Below, in pieces: positions 32,170 to 41,506 of a DNA stretch of 46,979 bases (the first letter of the stretch is position 1; each line of letters starts with the position of its first letter). The DNA lies in assembly GCA_902572675.1 (NCBI GenBank), contig CACGGY010000002.1, positions 1 to 46,979 of the forward strand, read 5' to 3'. Origin of the DNA: an uncultured Prochlorococcus sp. (lineage in GTDB: Bacteria > Cyanobacteriota > Cyanobacteriia > PCC-6307 > Cyanobiaceae). Under the pieces are notes generated by a model. It worked only from the letters and a program-made list of their open reading frames with translations, was not told the origin of the DNA and did no database searches. The translations under genes and the position numbers were made by a program.

Positions 32170-33387
32170 ATGGAAATTATTGAAAAAATAAAAACTAATA
32201 AATTGGATGATAAACAAACAGAAATACAAAAAATCTGTCTTCATAAATTACAATCAAGCCCCCTCCCTAATCCTAAAAGTGAACTATGGAGACTTTCAAA
32301 TAAATCAAAATTGTCAAACTTTTTAGATTACTCAGTGAATCAAAGAGATTTAAAATTTGACATACCATATCCGAAAAATTCTCAAAGTACTATTAGATTA
32401 ATAATTGGTGAGAATTGCCAAATTAAATTGCTAGAGAAAAATTATTCAATACAGCAATTAAGTGAGGATGAATTACACAAATATATCAAGGAACAGATAT
32501 CTTTTTTTAAGCAAAACGAAAATTGGAGTGACCTACTAAATCTGTCTTTAAGTTGTAAAAATAATATTTTGGGATTAAAAATAAATGGATCAAAAATTCC
32601 CCCTATTGAAATTTTTAGTCATGCATCAAGTAATTCTTTAACCGCAAAAACCCTCGTAATATTTTTAGAAAAGAATTGTGATGTTGAATTATTACAAGTA
32701 AATCTTGGTAAAGAAAACTCTTCATTGTCGCAATCAACTTTCTTTTGCTTGAAAGAAAATAGTTCCGTAAATCATGGTGTTGTTTCTTACGGTAAAAACA
32801 GATCCAATCTATTAAATTCTCTCAATGTAATTCAACAAAAAAATAGTGCATACAACTTAGGATCTTTACATTTCAAATTCAATTACGCGAGATTTGAAAT
32901 TAGTATTAAACAATCTGCTGGAAACGCTAAAACAAACATCAAAGGTTTGCAAATAACAAAAAATGATGAGCAGATTTCAACCTATACAAAAATAGAATTT
33001 AATGGCCCAAATGGATTTCTAGATCAAATTAATAAATCACTTGCTGATGATAAATCACATGCAATATTTGAAGGTTCAATAATAGTTCCGAAAATTGCCC
33101 AAAGAACTGATGCTTCCCAATTAAGTAGAAATTTACTTTTATCAAATCTCGCACAAATAGATACCAAACCTCAATTAGAAATAATTGCTGATGATGTCAA
33201 ATGCAAACATGGCGCTACAATCTCGCAACTAAATGAAGAAGAACTTTTTTATATGCGAACAAGAGGGATCACATTAACAGAAGCAAGTAAACTACAATTA
33301 AGTTCTTACTTTCAAGAAATAATTTCATTTATTCCCATTTCAAAAGATAGATGGGATTTGCTTGATAAACTTTTAAATGAGAATTAA
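32170..33387 (+). CDS. sufD: Fe-S cluster assembly protein SufD
   Basis: SufD pairs with SufB in the SufBC2D complex. The 405-residue protein has the N-terminal part with PLPNPKSELWRLSNKSKL. It has a beta-helix core with ANGx/FNGPNGFLDQINKSLADD-like repeat turns, here FNGPNGFLDQINKSLADD, and the conserved C-terminal DDVKCKHGATISQLNEEELF with YMRTRGI. The histidine in CKHGATISQ is conserved in SufD. Its stop overlaps the sufS start by one base (TAATG), so the last two genes are translationally coupled. Confidence 0.94.
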   Translation: MEIIEKIKTNKLDDKQTEIQKICLHKLQSSPLPNPKSELWRLSNKSKLSNFLDYSVNQRDLKFDIPYPKNSQSTIRLIIGENCQIKLLEKNYSIQQLSEDELHKYIKEQISFFKQNENWSDLLNLSLSCKNNILGLKINGSKIPPIEIFSHASSNSLTAKTLVIFLEKNCDVELLQVNLGKENSSLSQSTFFCLKENSSVNHGVVSYGKNRSNLLNSLNVIQQKNSAYNLGSLHFKFNYARFEISIKQSAGNAKTNIKGLQITKNDEQISTYTKIEFNGPNGFLDQINKSLADDKSHAIFEGSIIVPKIAQRTDASQLSRNLLLSNLAQIDTKPQLEIIADDVKCKHGATISQLNEEELFYMRTRGITLTEASKLQLSSYFQEIISFIPISKDRWDLLDKLLNEN

Positions 33388-34640
33388 TGGAAACGATTCA
33401 AAATTTTCCTGAAATAACGAAGAAAGACTTTCCTCTTTTAAATAAGAACTTAAAAAGTAATGAGCAAATTATTTATTTAGACCATGCGGCAACCACACAA
33501 AAACCAATACAAGTTTTAAAAAAAATTGATGAATATTACAAAAACTTTAATGCCAATGTACATAGAGGGGCACATCAATTAAGTGCTAAAGCAACAGAAG
33601 AATTTGAAAATGCACGATATTTAATTAGCAAATACATAAAAGCGAATTCAACAAAAGAAATTATTTTCACAAGAAATGCTACTGAGGCAATCAATCTAGT
33701 AGCTAGATCATGGGGTGAATATTCATTAAAAGAAAACGATGAAATTCTCTTATCAATAATGGAGCATCATAGCAATATTGTTCCATGGCAAATGGTTGCA
33801 GCAAAAAATAAATGCAAATTAAAGTTTATAGGTATAGATAAAGATGGGAAATTAGATATAGAGGACTTTAAATCAAAACTAACATCTAGAACTAAACTTG
33901 TTAGCCTAGTACATGTTAGTAATACGCTAGGTTGCTGTAATCCAATCAAAGAAATAACTAAATTAGCTAAACAAAAAGGTTCTTTAGTGTTAATAGATGC
34001 ATGTCAAAGTTTGGCTCATCAAAAACTGGATGTTATTGATCTTAATATAGATTTTTTAGCTGGATCAGGACATAAATTATGCGGTCCTACAGGTATTGGC
34101 TTTCTCTGGTCAAGAAAAGAAATCCTAGAAAAAATTCCTCCTCTCTTTGGAGGTGGCGAAATGATTCAAGATGTTTTTGAAGAGACAAGTACTTGGGCAG
34201 AACTACCACACAAATTTGAAGCTGGAACTCCAGCCATTGCAGAAGCAATAGGTCTTGCAGAAGCAATTAATTATATTAACAATATTGGATTGAATGAAAT
34301 TCATGAATATGAAAAGACTATTACTAAATATTTATTTGAAAAATTAAATCAAATAGAAAATATTGAAATCATAGGTCCATCGCCGGAGATAGATCCAAAC
34401 AGAGCCTCACTTGCCACCTTTTATATAAAAAATATACATTCAAATGATATTGCTGAAATTCTTGATTCAAAAGGAATTTGCATCAGAAGTGGCCACCATT
34501 GCTGTCAACCTCTTCACAGATACATTGGAATTAAATCAACAGCTAGAATCAGCATGAATTTCACAACCAATAAGGAAGACATTGATATGTTTATAGAAAA
34601 ATTAAAAGATACTATTGATTTTCTAAAAATCAATTCTTAA
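33387..34640 (+). CDS. sufS: Cysteine desulfurase SufS
   Basis: SufS is the PLP enzyme that releases sulfur from cysteine for iron-sulfur cluster assembly. The 417-residue protein has the N-terminal IYLDHAATTQKP, the group II motif NFNANVHRGAHQLS, the PLP lysine region DFLAGSGHKLCGPTGIGFLW (the K in GHK), and the catalytic cysteine loop IRSGHHCCQPLHRY typical of SufS/CsdA-type enzymes. It is the final gene of the suf operon; its end overlaps the convergent S9-peptidase-like gene by four bases. Confidence 0.96.
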   Translation: METIQNFPEITKKDFPLLNKNLKSNEQIIYLDHAATTQKPIQVLKKIDEYYKNFNANVHRGAHQLSAKATEEFENARYLISKYIKANSTKEIIFTRNATEAINLVARSWGEYSLKENDEILLSIMEHHSNIVPWQMVAAKNKCKLKFIGIDKDGKLDIEDFKSKLTSRTKLVSLVHVSNTLGCCNPIKEITKLAKQKGSLVLIDACQSLAHQKLDVIDLNIDFLAGSGHKLCGPTGIGFLWSRKEILEKIPPLFGGGEMIQDVFEETSTWAELPHKFEAGTPAIAEAIGLAEAINYINNIGLNEIHEYEKTITKYLFEKLNQIENIEIIGPSPEIDPNRASLATFYIKNIHSNDIAEILDSKGICIRSGHHCCQPLHRYIGIKSTARISMNFTTNKEDIDMFIEKLKDTIDFLKINS

Positions 34641-36562
34641 ATATTCAAAGCATTTTTTAAAAACTCCTGAGATTTTTGCATTACTACTTCTTTATTTTCA
34701 ATATTTCTAAAACCGTGCCCTTCATTATCAAAAAAAATAACTTCTGAATATTTATTATTCTGAATCAAAATTTCTTGAATTTTTAAAGTTTGTTTATAAG
34801 AAATAACCGTATCTTTTTTTCCATGAAACAATAAGATAGGTTTTTTTATTTTGTTAATATGATTTATTGGTGATCTATTTATATAATCATCATGGTTTTT
34901 TGCATAATTTCCTACCAATGAATTTAAATAATCTTTTTCAAACCTATGAGTGTTGTAATACATATCATTCAAATCAATGACAGGATATTTACAAATTGCT
35001 GCTGTAAAAATAGACCCATATAATAAACAATTCAAAGCAGTTAACCCTCCAGCACTATTCCCAAAAATTACTACTTTTTCACTATCAACTTGATTTGATT
35101 TAATCAATTCAAGAGCTAGTGCTTTGCAATCATAAGAATCAACAATACCCCATTTATAATTCAACCTCTCTCTATATGCTTTGCCAAATCCTGATGATCC
35201 TCCATAATTGACTTCAGCAACAAAAAATCCCTTAGACGTCCAATATTGAACTTCAGAATTATATGATCCATCAAAAAATGAAGTTGGTCCACTATGAGCT
35301 CTAACAAAAAGTGGTGGTTTTCTAAATTTTTCAACAAGCGGCTTATATAAAAAAGAATGAGTAGATTTATCTTCAAAACCGTTAAACCAAAAAGATTCAG
35401 GTTTTGAACAATCTTTTATATGATCAAAAAATATCTGCTCAGAAAAATTTGATAAAACTTTTTTTGCAAAATCAATTTCAAATACAATTCCAAAAAAATC
35501 AGATCCATAACCTTTTAAAAGAACTTTTTTCCGAAAAACACTGAAATCACTTATTGAGGTAAAAGGAGTAGAAAATTCTTTGACAAATTCAAGATCTTCA
35601 TATTGTTCCACTATTAAATTATTTTCTTTTTTTGCTAGGCAAAACAAATTTTTTATGGTCCCTGAAAAGAATTTTATTCCAGTAACCCATTGTGGTGTTC
35701 CATATTCAATGAAATTTCTCTCTACTCTTTTCTTAATAAAAATATTCTCAATTTCACTAACATCTAAAAACAATAAGTTCCACCATCCAGAACTATCTTC
35801 AGAACATACTAAATGTGTTTCACTTATCCAATAGGGTTGAAAAAAAGAAACGTTGTTTTTGGAATTTATCAACTTATTTGTGAATTTTTTTATTTTTTGT
35901 ATCTGGCCATTTAAATCTATTTGAGCAAAAAACAGCTCATTTTTCTCCCAGGGCATATATGGAGAATCCCACTCTATCCAAGAAAGTAAGTTAACAGATG
36001 TATTACAAGATAATTCTCCAGCAAAATTTTTAAATTTTTTTATTATATGAATATCTTGTTTAGTTTTTTTTAAATTTAAAGAAAATAAATAATCTCTATT
36101 ATTTATTTCGCAAATGCCATACAATAAATTTTTTTCAGAAATGACAAATGAAGAATCAAAATTTCCATCAATTGATTTAGAGAGTTGCTTAGGTTCTTGA
36201 ATTGAAACAAGATATTTATTTTGGCTTCTATAAGTTGACGCTGCCTCATTAAAAATTTGAAACCATACTGCCTTGGTAATCTGATCTATCCATATCAAAT
36301 AAAAATTATTTTTAAAATTTATACATTTATAAGATTTACCACCATATCCATGGAAATTATTTTTAATATTATATTTTTTGCTTGTTAATTTCTGAGGAAA
36401 CGCTCCTTTGTCATTAAATGGTCTTGCAAAAATGGCATTTTCATTTTGCTCTTCACAAACAACATCAATCCAAAAAATGATATCCCTAATAATAGTTAAT
36501 TCCTTAAAAGCTTTTTTTTGAGATTTAGTTTGCCTAACTTTTAACTTATCATCATTACCCAT
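34637..36562 (-). CDS. S9 prolyl-oligopeptidase-like alpha/beta hydrolase
   Basis: A 641-residue protein with a beta-propeller-like N-terminal two-thirds and a C-terminal alpha/beta hydrolase domain. The catalytic serine is in GNSAGGLTAL (about residue 510), the aspartate in FHGKKDTVISYKQ and the histidine in FFDNEGHGFR. The region YGGSSGFGKAYRERLNYKWG is typical of S9-family dipeptidyl/acylaminoacyl peptidases. It has no signal peptide, so it is probably cytoplasmic and degrades small peptides. It has an ATG start with a poly-T-rich upstream region and is divergent from def (79-base gap). Confidence 0.85.
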   Translation of the reverse strand: MGNDDKLKVRQTKSQKKAFKELTIIRDIIFWIDVVCEEQNENAIFARPFNDKGAFPQKLTSKKYNIKNNFHGYGGKSYKCINFKNNFYLIWIDQITKAVWFQIFNEAASTYRSQNKYLVSIQEPKQLSKSIDGNFDSSFVISEKNLLYGICEINNRDYLFSLNLKKTKQDIHIIKKFKNFAGELSCNTSVNLLSWIEWDSPYMPWEKNELFFAQIDLNGQIQKIKKFTNKLINSKNNVSFFQPYWISETHLVCSEDSSGWWNLLFLDVSEIENIFIKKRVERNFIEYGTPQWVTGIKFFSGTIKNLFCLAKKENNLIVEQYEDLEFVKEFSTPFTSISDFSVFRKKVLLKGYGSDFFGIVFEIDFAKKVLSNFSEQIFFDHIKDCSKPESFWFNGFEDKSTHSFLYKPLVEKFRKPPLFVRAHSGPTSFFDGSYNSEVQYWTSKGFFVAEVNYGGSSGFGKAYRERLNYKWGIVDSYDCKALALELIKSNQVDSEKVVIFGNSAGGLTALNCLLYGSIFTAAICKYPVIDLNDMYYNTHRFEKDYLNSLVGNYAKNHDDYINRSPINHINKIKKPILLFHGKKDTVISYKQTLKIQEILIQNNKYSEVIFFDNEGHGFRNIENKEVVMQKSQEFLKNALNI

Positions 36563-36640
36563 TTAAAAAAAAATATAAAGAAAGTAAATTAAAGTGCTAA
36601 TATTTTTATAGCTAAACTCTTAATTAAAAACTTTTTTAAC

Positions 36641-37246
36641 GTGGCAAACCATTTTTCACAACTTGCAAAAAAGTCAAGAACGAATGGAAGCTCAGAAAAA
36701 ATTTCAAAAGAACAAACAGGTAAGCCATCTTTAGACATTTATAAACTTGGTGATGATGTATTAAGGCAAAATTCTAAAAGAATAACAAAGGTTGATGAAT
36801 CAATCAGAAAACTTGCTAGAGAAATGCTTCAAAGCATGTATGCAGCTAAAGGAATTGGACTCGCCGCACCTCAAATTGGTATCAACAAAGAGCTTCTTGT
36901 CATAGATGTAAATTTTGAAGATTCAGCAGCAGAACCTCTAATATTAATCAATCCAGAAATTACAGACTTTGGAACAACCCTTAATTCATACGAAGAAGGC
37001 TGCTTGAGTATACCTGGCGTCTATTTAAATGTAGTAAGACCTTCAACTATAAAATTAAAATTTAGAGATGAAATGGGAAGACCACGTAAAATGAAAGCAG
37101 ATGGACTTCTAGCGAGGTGTATTCAACACGAGATGGATCACTTAAACGGAATATTATTTGTTGATAGAGTTACATCAAAAGATGATTTGAACAAAGAACT
37201 TATAAAGGAAGGGTTTAATGAAAAAGACGTAATTTCTATTAATTAA
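36641..37246 (+). CDS. def: Peptide deformylase
   Basis: Peptide deformylase removes the N-terminal formyl group from new proteins. The 201-residue protein has all three motifs: GIGLAAPQIGI (about residue 67), EEGCLSIPGVY (the cysteine binds the metal) and QHEMDHLNGILFVDR (two histidines bind the metal and the glutamate is catalytic). The start is GTG at 36641 (MANHFSQLAKK). The N-terminus has an extra ~30 polar residues before LDIYKLGDDVLR. It heads a + strand run of five genes with small gaps (4, 49, 42 and 8 bases). Confidence 0.95.
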   Translation: MANHFSQLAKKSRTNGSSEKISKEQTGKPSLDIYKLGDDVLRQNSKRITKVDESIRKLAREMLQSMYAAKGIGLAAPQIGINKELLVIDVNFEDSAAEPLILINPEITDFGTTLNSYEEGCLSIPGVYLNVVRPSTIKLKFRDEMGRPRKMKADGLLARCIQHEMDHLNGILFVDRVTSKDDLNKELIKEGFNEKDVISIN

Positions 37247-37250
37247 TCTA

Positions 37251-37592
37251 ATGACTGAAACTACAATATTTCAAAAAATAATTAATGAAGAAATACCTTG
37301 CGATAAGCTTTATGAAGATGAGTTTTGTATTGCGTTTAATGATATTCAAGCGCAAGCCCCAATACATTTTTTAGTGATTCCAAAAAAGCCAATTGTTAAT
37401 TTATTAGATTGTATTGAAGAAGATGCAAATTTACTAGGGCATTTACTTTTTATTGGTAGCAAGATAGCTAAATCAAAAAATTTAACTAATTGGAGAACAG
37501 TAATTAATACCGGAGCAGAATCGGGACAAACAGTATTTCATTTACATATTCATTTTTTATCCGGAAGAAAAATGAAGTGGCCCCCAGGTTAA
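37251..37592 (+). CDS. HIT-family nucleotide-binding hydrolase
   Basis: A 113-residue HINT-like protein. It shows the N-terminal TIFQKIINEEIPCDKLYED, the central FNDIQAQAPIHFLVIPKKPI and the histidine triad with G-Q-T-V-F-H-L-H-I-H near residue 100 (VFHLHIHFLSGRKMKWPPG). HINT proteins hydrolyse adenosine phosphoramidates and similar nucleotide conjugates. The physiological substrate is unknown. It starts 4 bases after the def stop, so the two are likely co-translated. Confidence 0.92.
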   Translation: MTETTIFQKIINEEIPCDKLYEDEFCIAFNDIQAQAPIHFLVIPKKPIVNLLDCIEEDANLLGHLLFIGSKIAKSKNLTNWRTVINTGAESGQTVFHLHIHFLSGRKMKWPPG

Positions 37593-37641
37593 AACTCTCG
37601 AAAGAAAGATTAATTGGTTATAAATAAGTAAAAAAAACAAA

Positions 37642-37920
37642 ATGAATACATCAGATTCCTTAAATACAGAATCCAAAAATTTATTCAATTTGATCTCAAA
37701 AAATTGGGAAGAGCTAGATGATTCACTAAAAACTAAGTTAATAAAAATTTGGAGAGTTTTAACTTATAAATGGCAATTACAAATTTTATTTAATCTACCT
37801 TTTCTTTTATGGTGGGTATTAGATAAATCTTTTCCAAAAGTTCATGAATTTGATTCAACAATCTTGAATTACTTAAATTTACCTGACTGGGTACTTACAT
37901 TTATTGGCTTTAGTCAATAG
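37642..37920 (+). CDS. Small membrane-associated protein (92 aa), unknown
   Basis: A 92-residue protein with a polar helical N-terminal part (LISKNWEELDDSLKTKL) and a hydrophobic region LQILFNLPFLLWWVLDKSF near residues 55-72. A tryptophan-containing amphipathic C-terminus follows. It may be monotopic or single-pass. No named family is recognised. It lies 49 bases after the HIT gene and 42 before the ABC transporter gene, on the same strand, suggesting co-expression with the transporter. Confidence 0.65.
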   Translation: MNTSDSLNTESKNLFNLISKNWEELDDSLKTKLIKIWRVLTYKWQLQILFNLPFLLWWVLDKSFPKVHEFDSTILNYLNLPDWVLTFIGFSQ

Positions 37921-37962
37921 ACTGCTAAAAGTTATAATCTATTTTATAAAACTAGTCGAGTA

Positions 37963-39945
37963 ATGGATAAAGCAGTTAATAATAAATCCAAAATACTATA
38001 CCAATTACAAAAGTTAAGGAAGCTATCCCAGCCATTTTTTCTTCCCATAGATCAATGTAATGGATTTCAATTCATATGGCTTTTGATTTCACTTTTATTT
38101 TGTGTTGGTGGAGTAGTACTTGTTGGTCTTTCAGGAATAATCAGTTTTTTTGAAAGCTTTCAACCAATTTTTCTTGAGAAATATTTCGGAGGTGTAGTAG
38201 GTACTGTCAATTCAATTTGGGCTGGTAGCTGGGGATTGCTTTTCTCTGTTTTATTTTTAATTGGATCAGGGAGCTTTTTTAGCTTAAGACGTCAATTAAA
38301 AAACCGTAGATGGTTACATTGGTTATTCCTTGCGATAATTGTATTAATGCTTTTAGCAGTAAATGGAATAAACGCAGGTATTGGATTCATAGCTAGAGAT
38401 TTAACAAATGCTTTAGTAGAAAAACAAGAAGAGGGTTTTTATCGGATATTGGGGATTTACGCTTGTTGTTTCGCTGTGGCTCTACCAATACGTGTTTCCC
38501 AAATATTTTTTACATATAAGTTAGGAATTATTTGGAGAGAATGGCTTTCAAAAAGTTTAGTCAAAGATTATATGACTAATAAAGCTTATTACCAATTAAA
38601 TCCCAACGATGAAGAACAAACCGATGTAGATAATCCTGATCAAAGAATCACAGATGATACACGAGCTTTTACCGGGCAAAGTCTTTCTTTCACATTAGGT
38701 ATTTTTGATGCCCTACTAACATTTTCACTTAATATTCTTATTTTATGGAGTATTAGTACAACACTTACTTTTTCTTTATTTGGTTACGCCGCATTTGCAA
38801 CTTCTATTCTTTTAATTGCTGGAAAAAATCTTGTAAAGATTGACTTTGATCAACTCAGATATGAAGCAGATTTTCGATATGGCTTAGTACATATTAGAGA
38901 TAATGCTGAATCAATAGCCTTTTATTCTGGGGAGAATCCTGAACGAAGTGAAACTGAAAGGCGCTTAGGAGAAGTGGTGAGAAACTTTAATTTACTGATT
39001 ATTTGGAGAGTAATAATAGACGTCATGAGAAGATCCATTAATTATGCTGGAAATTTCTTTCCATATTTAATAATGGCAATCCCTTACTTTAAAGGTGATA
39101 TTGATTATGGACGCTTTATTCAGGCAAGCTTTGCATTTGGAATGGTCGAGGGTTCGTTATTTTTCATTGTTAATCAAATCGAAGAACTTGCAAAATTTAC
39201 TGCTGGAATTGGCAGATTAGAAGGATTCCAGTCAAAAGTTGAATCCATTAGTCAAACCAACCCAACAAGTAACCAAAACGTTATTTCAGATTACCCCTCA
39301 ATTCTTATTAATAATGCTGATCTTTCGCCCCCAGGATCAAATAAAACAATAATTAAAAATTTAAATTTAAGCATCGATAATAATCAATCATTGTTGGTAG
39401 TAGGACCATCTGGGTGCGGGAAAACATCTTTACTAAGAATGATTAGTGGTTTATGGGAACCCGATCAGGGAGTAGTAAAAAAACCAAAAATTGGGGAATT
39501 ATTATTCATACCTCAAAAACCATATATGTTACTAGGTTCTTTAAGGGAACAATTATGTTATCCCACAGAAGTTAAGAAATTTAGTGATGAACATTTGACT
39601 TCTGTCCTTCATGAAGTAAATTTACAAACCCTAGTAGATAGGTATCCCAATCTTGATATCAAACAAGATTGGCCACGAATTCTTTCTCTAGGCGAACAGC
39701 AAAGATTGGCTTTTGCAAGACTATTACTGAATTCTCCAAGATTTGCAGTACTTGATGAAGCAACAAGTGCTTTAGATATTAACACTGAAAAAAAACTATA
39801 TAGTTTACTAAAGGAACGAGAACTTTCTCTTATTAGTGTTGGACATAGACCTAGCTTAAAAGATTTTCACGAGAATATTTTAGAATTAAATGGACAAGGA
39901 GACTGGAAATTATTGACTTCTGATAAGTATAATTTTAAGGATTAG
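37963..39945 (+). CDS. SbmA/BacA/ABCD-type ABC transporter, fused permease and ATPase
   Basis: A 660-residue half-transporter with a six-helix membrane region (about 35-410) and a C-terminal ATPase. The membrane part shows the SbmA/YddA-like signature NPDQRITDDTRAFTGQSLS, characteristic of the COG4178/ABCD family. The ATPase has Walker A VVGPSGCGKTSLLRMI (about 480), the signature ILSLGEQQRLAFARLLL, Walker B FAVLDEATSALD and the switch histidine SVGHRPSL. Relatives move peptides, cobalamin or acyl-CoA-like molecules; the substrate here is not determined. It is followed 8 bases later by an Hli gene. Confidence 0.9.
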   Translation: MDKAVNNKSKILYQLQKLRKLSQPFFLPIDQCNGFQFIWLLISLLFCVGGVVLVGLSGIISFFESFQPIFLEKYFGGVVGTVNSIWAGSWGLLFSVLFLIGSGSFFSLRRQLKNRRWLHWLFLAIIVLMLLAVNGINAGIGFIARDLTNALVEKQEEGFYRILGIYACCFAVALPIRVSQIFFTYKLGIIWREWLSKSLVKDYMTNKAYYQLNPNDEEQTDVDNPDQRITDDTRAFTGQSLSFTLGIFDALLTFSLNILILWSISTTLTFSLFGYAAFATSILLIAGKNLVKIDFDQLRYEADFRYGLVHIRDNAESIAFYSGENPERSETERRLGEVVRNFNLLIIWRVIIDVMRRSINYAGNFFPYLIMAIPYFKGDIDYGRFIQASFAFGMVEGSLFFIVNQIEELAKFTAGIGRLEGFQSKVESISQTNPTSNQNVISDYPSILINNADLSPPGSNKTIIKNLNLSIDNNQSLLVVGPSGCGKTSLLRMISGLWEPDQGVVKKPKIGELLFIPQKPYMLLGSLREQLCYPTEVKKFSDEHLTSVLHEVNLQTLVDRYPNLDIKQDWPRILSLGEQQRLAFARLLLNSPRFAVLDEATSALDINTEKKLYSLLKERELSLISVGHRPSLKDFHENILELNGQGDWKLLTSDKYNFKD

Positions 39946-39953
39946 CAAAAAAA

Positions 39954-40229
39954 ATGAATTCTAAAGAAGAACAAACTAACTCAGAAGTCACTAATCTAGA
40001 GAATAAGAGTTACGTGGAACAACAGAAAGATTCAAATTACATTGATGAACAAATTAGAGAAGATAAATTAGATGAAAAATCTGTAGAAATTGAAGATGAA
40101 TATAAATTTGGATGGAGTAGTTATTCTGAAATAACTAATGGAAGATTCGCAATGATTGGCTTCCTTGCAATAATATTAATTGAATTATTTAGTAAACAAT
40201 CGTTTTTAAAATGGGCAGGAATCTTATAA
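39954..40229 (+). CDS. hli: High-light-inducible protein with long N-terminal extension
   Basis: A 91-residue protein whose last 40 residues contain the Hli/LHC helix, with FGWSSYSEITNGRFAMIGF (the E-x2-N-G-R-F-A-M-I-G-F chlorophyll-binding motif), followed by LAIILIELFSKQ. The first 50 residues are polar and highly charged (many Glu, Lys, Asn), likely unstructured and stroma/cytoplasm-facing. It begins 8 bases after the ABC transporter gene, so it probably shares its transcript. Its stop abuts the stop of convergent ycf66 without a gap. Confidence 0.92.
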   Translation: MNSKEEQTNSEVTNLENKSYVEQQKDSNYIDEQIREDKLDEKSVEIEDEYKFGWSSYSEITNGRFAMIGFLAIILIELFSKQSFLKWAGIL

Positions 40230-41159
40230 TTAATCATCAAATCTAGAACTATTATCTCTTGGTTTTTTCTTGTTTGTTCCAACGTTATATCTAGTATTTT
40301 GATTTTTTGAACTTGATCTAGCTGATGAGCTTACTCTACGACTTTCACGTGTTTTTTTATCTTGATTAGCATCTTTAAATGAAGCATCTTCTACTTGAGC
40401 TGTAGAAGTTTGCTGTCTAATAGAGGATCTAGTAGGTTTCTTTGTTAATGGAGAAGAATCACTAGGAGTAGAGATATTATCTCGTCTAGAAACTGTACGA
40501 TTCATTCTGGGTCTTGACCCTGTTTTAACCTCATCGCGAGACAAATTTCTTCTTTCACCAAAATTATTTGTTTCTGGTTGTTTCCTAATTCTATCTTCAG
40601 AAGTCTGTCTTCTCCTTCTTATAGGCTCGTCATTTTCAAACTGACTTATTTCCCTTGGAGATGGCCTACTTCTACTTGCTGCAGCAGAGGGTATAGCTCT
40701 TGATACGTTCCTCCTACGAGATCTCCCCTCTGTATAGTCTTCTTCAAATTCATCTTCTTGAGGTTTAAATCTTCTAGATGGTCTTTCAGATTCTTCAAAC
40801 CTATCATAATCGTCATTAAATCGACCTCTAGAATTTCTTGGAACATCAGAAATAGGATCATCATCAAAATAAGATGACCTTCTAGCTTGATCAGTAGCAA
40901 CTCCCCTCAATCGCACACTTTCATATGCGAAAAAAACTGTAGTTCCTGCTAATAAAAACTGACCAAACTGAAGGATAGGATCTAACCTCCAGCCTTGAAA
41001 AAATAATATTCCTCCGCACAAAAGTCCAATTGCTGCGAAGAAAACATCATAATCTCGCGCCAAGGCAGGCTTAAAGGACCTCAAAAAATAAAGGCCTCCT
41101 CCACATACCGCGAGAACTATACCAACAATACTGGCCCAATTGAGACTAGCATTGACCAC
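40230..41159 (-). CDS. ycf66: Ycf66 family protein with basic, disordered tail
   Basis: A 309-residue protein. The N-terminal 85 residues hold three hydrophobic segments and match Ycf66 (WASIVGIVLAVCGGGLYFLR, then PALARDYDVFFAAIGLLCGG). The remaining ~220 residues are very rich in arginine, serine, aspartate and asparagine (for example SRRRNVSRAIPSAAASRSRP) and probably disordered. Ycf66 occurs in cyanobacteria and some plastids; its function is unknown. The start is GTG at 41157-41159, supported by GGAG 7 bases upstream. It is downstream of psbX on the same strand (80-base gap). Confidence 0.88.
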   Translation of the reverse strand: MVNASLNWASIVGIVLAVCGGGLYFLRSFKPALARDYDVFFAAIGLLCGGILFFQGWRLDPILQFGQFLLAGTTVFFAYESVRLRGVATDQARRSSYFDDDPISDVPRNSRGRFNDDYDRFEESERPSRRFKPQEDEFEEDYTEGRSRRRNVSRAIPSAAASRSRPSPREISQFENDEPIRRRRQTSEDRIRKQPETNNFGERRNLSRDEVKTGSRPRMNRTVSRRDNISTPSDSSPLTKKPTRSSIRQQTSTAQVEDASFKDANQDKKTRESRRVSSSARSSSKNQNTRYNVGTNKKKPRDNSSRFDD

Positions 41160-41166
41160 ATTCTTT

Positions 41167-41170
41167 CTCC
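41167..41170 (-). promoter_or_regulatory. Ribosome-binding site deciding a GTG start (ycf66)
   Basis: On the minus strand GGAG lies 7 bases before the GTG at 41157-41159. It supports the GTG start of ycf66; an ATG two bases upstream is in a different frame. Confidence 0.5.
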
Positions 41171-41239
41171 AAAAATTTATTTTTTAAAGGGTTACTTATA
41201 TCCCCTATATATATAGTGTACTTAAAACTTCTACAAAAA

Positions 41240-41425
41240 CTAGCGTCTTCCAGTAGAAGTACGATCGAGGGAATCTTTCTGGCTGACAAAAATCAAAAAT
41301 GCAGTGGCTGGAATAACGATAAGTAAGGCAGCAGCAATAAAACTACCTATCATTCCCACTGCGGAATTATTTGCAACTTCAGCAGAAAAATCTGCGGCTA
41401 GTAATAAATTTGAGATTTGAAACAC
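41240..41425 (-). CDS. psbX: Photosystem II protein PsbX
   Basis: A 61-residue single-helix thylakoid protein with an N-terminal extension. The helix region GMIGSFIAAALLIVIPATAF and the tail FLIFVSQKDSLDRTSTGRR match the picocyanobacterial PsbX form, and the position next to ycf66 is usual in Prochlorococcus. PsbX is a peripheral low-molecular-mass subunit of photosystem II near the QB site and cytochrome b559. The upstream 80-base gap to the divergent yggT gene contains its promoter. Confidence 0.9.
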   Translation of the reverse strand: MFQISNLLLAADFSAEVANNSAVGMIGSFIAAALLIVIPATAFLIFVSQKDSLDRTSTGRR

Positions 41426-41506
41426 TTTTTAAATATTAAATTCTCAATTTATAATACGAATTAAATACGTTTCAATGGGTTATTTATTAAGATGAATTAA
41501 ATAATT

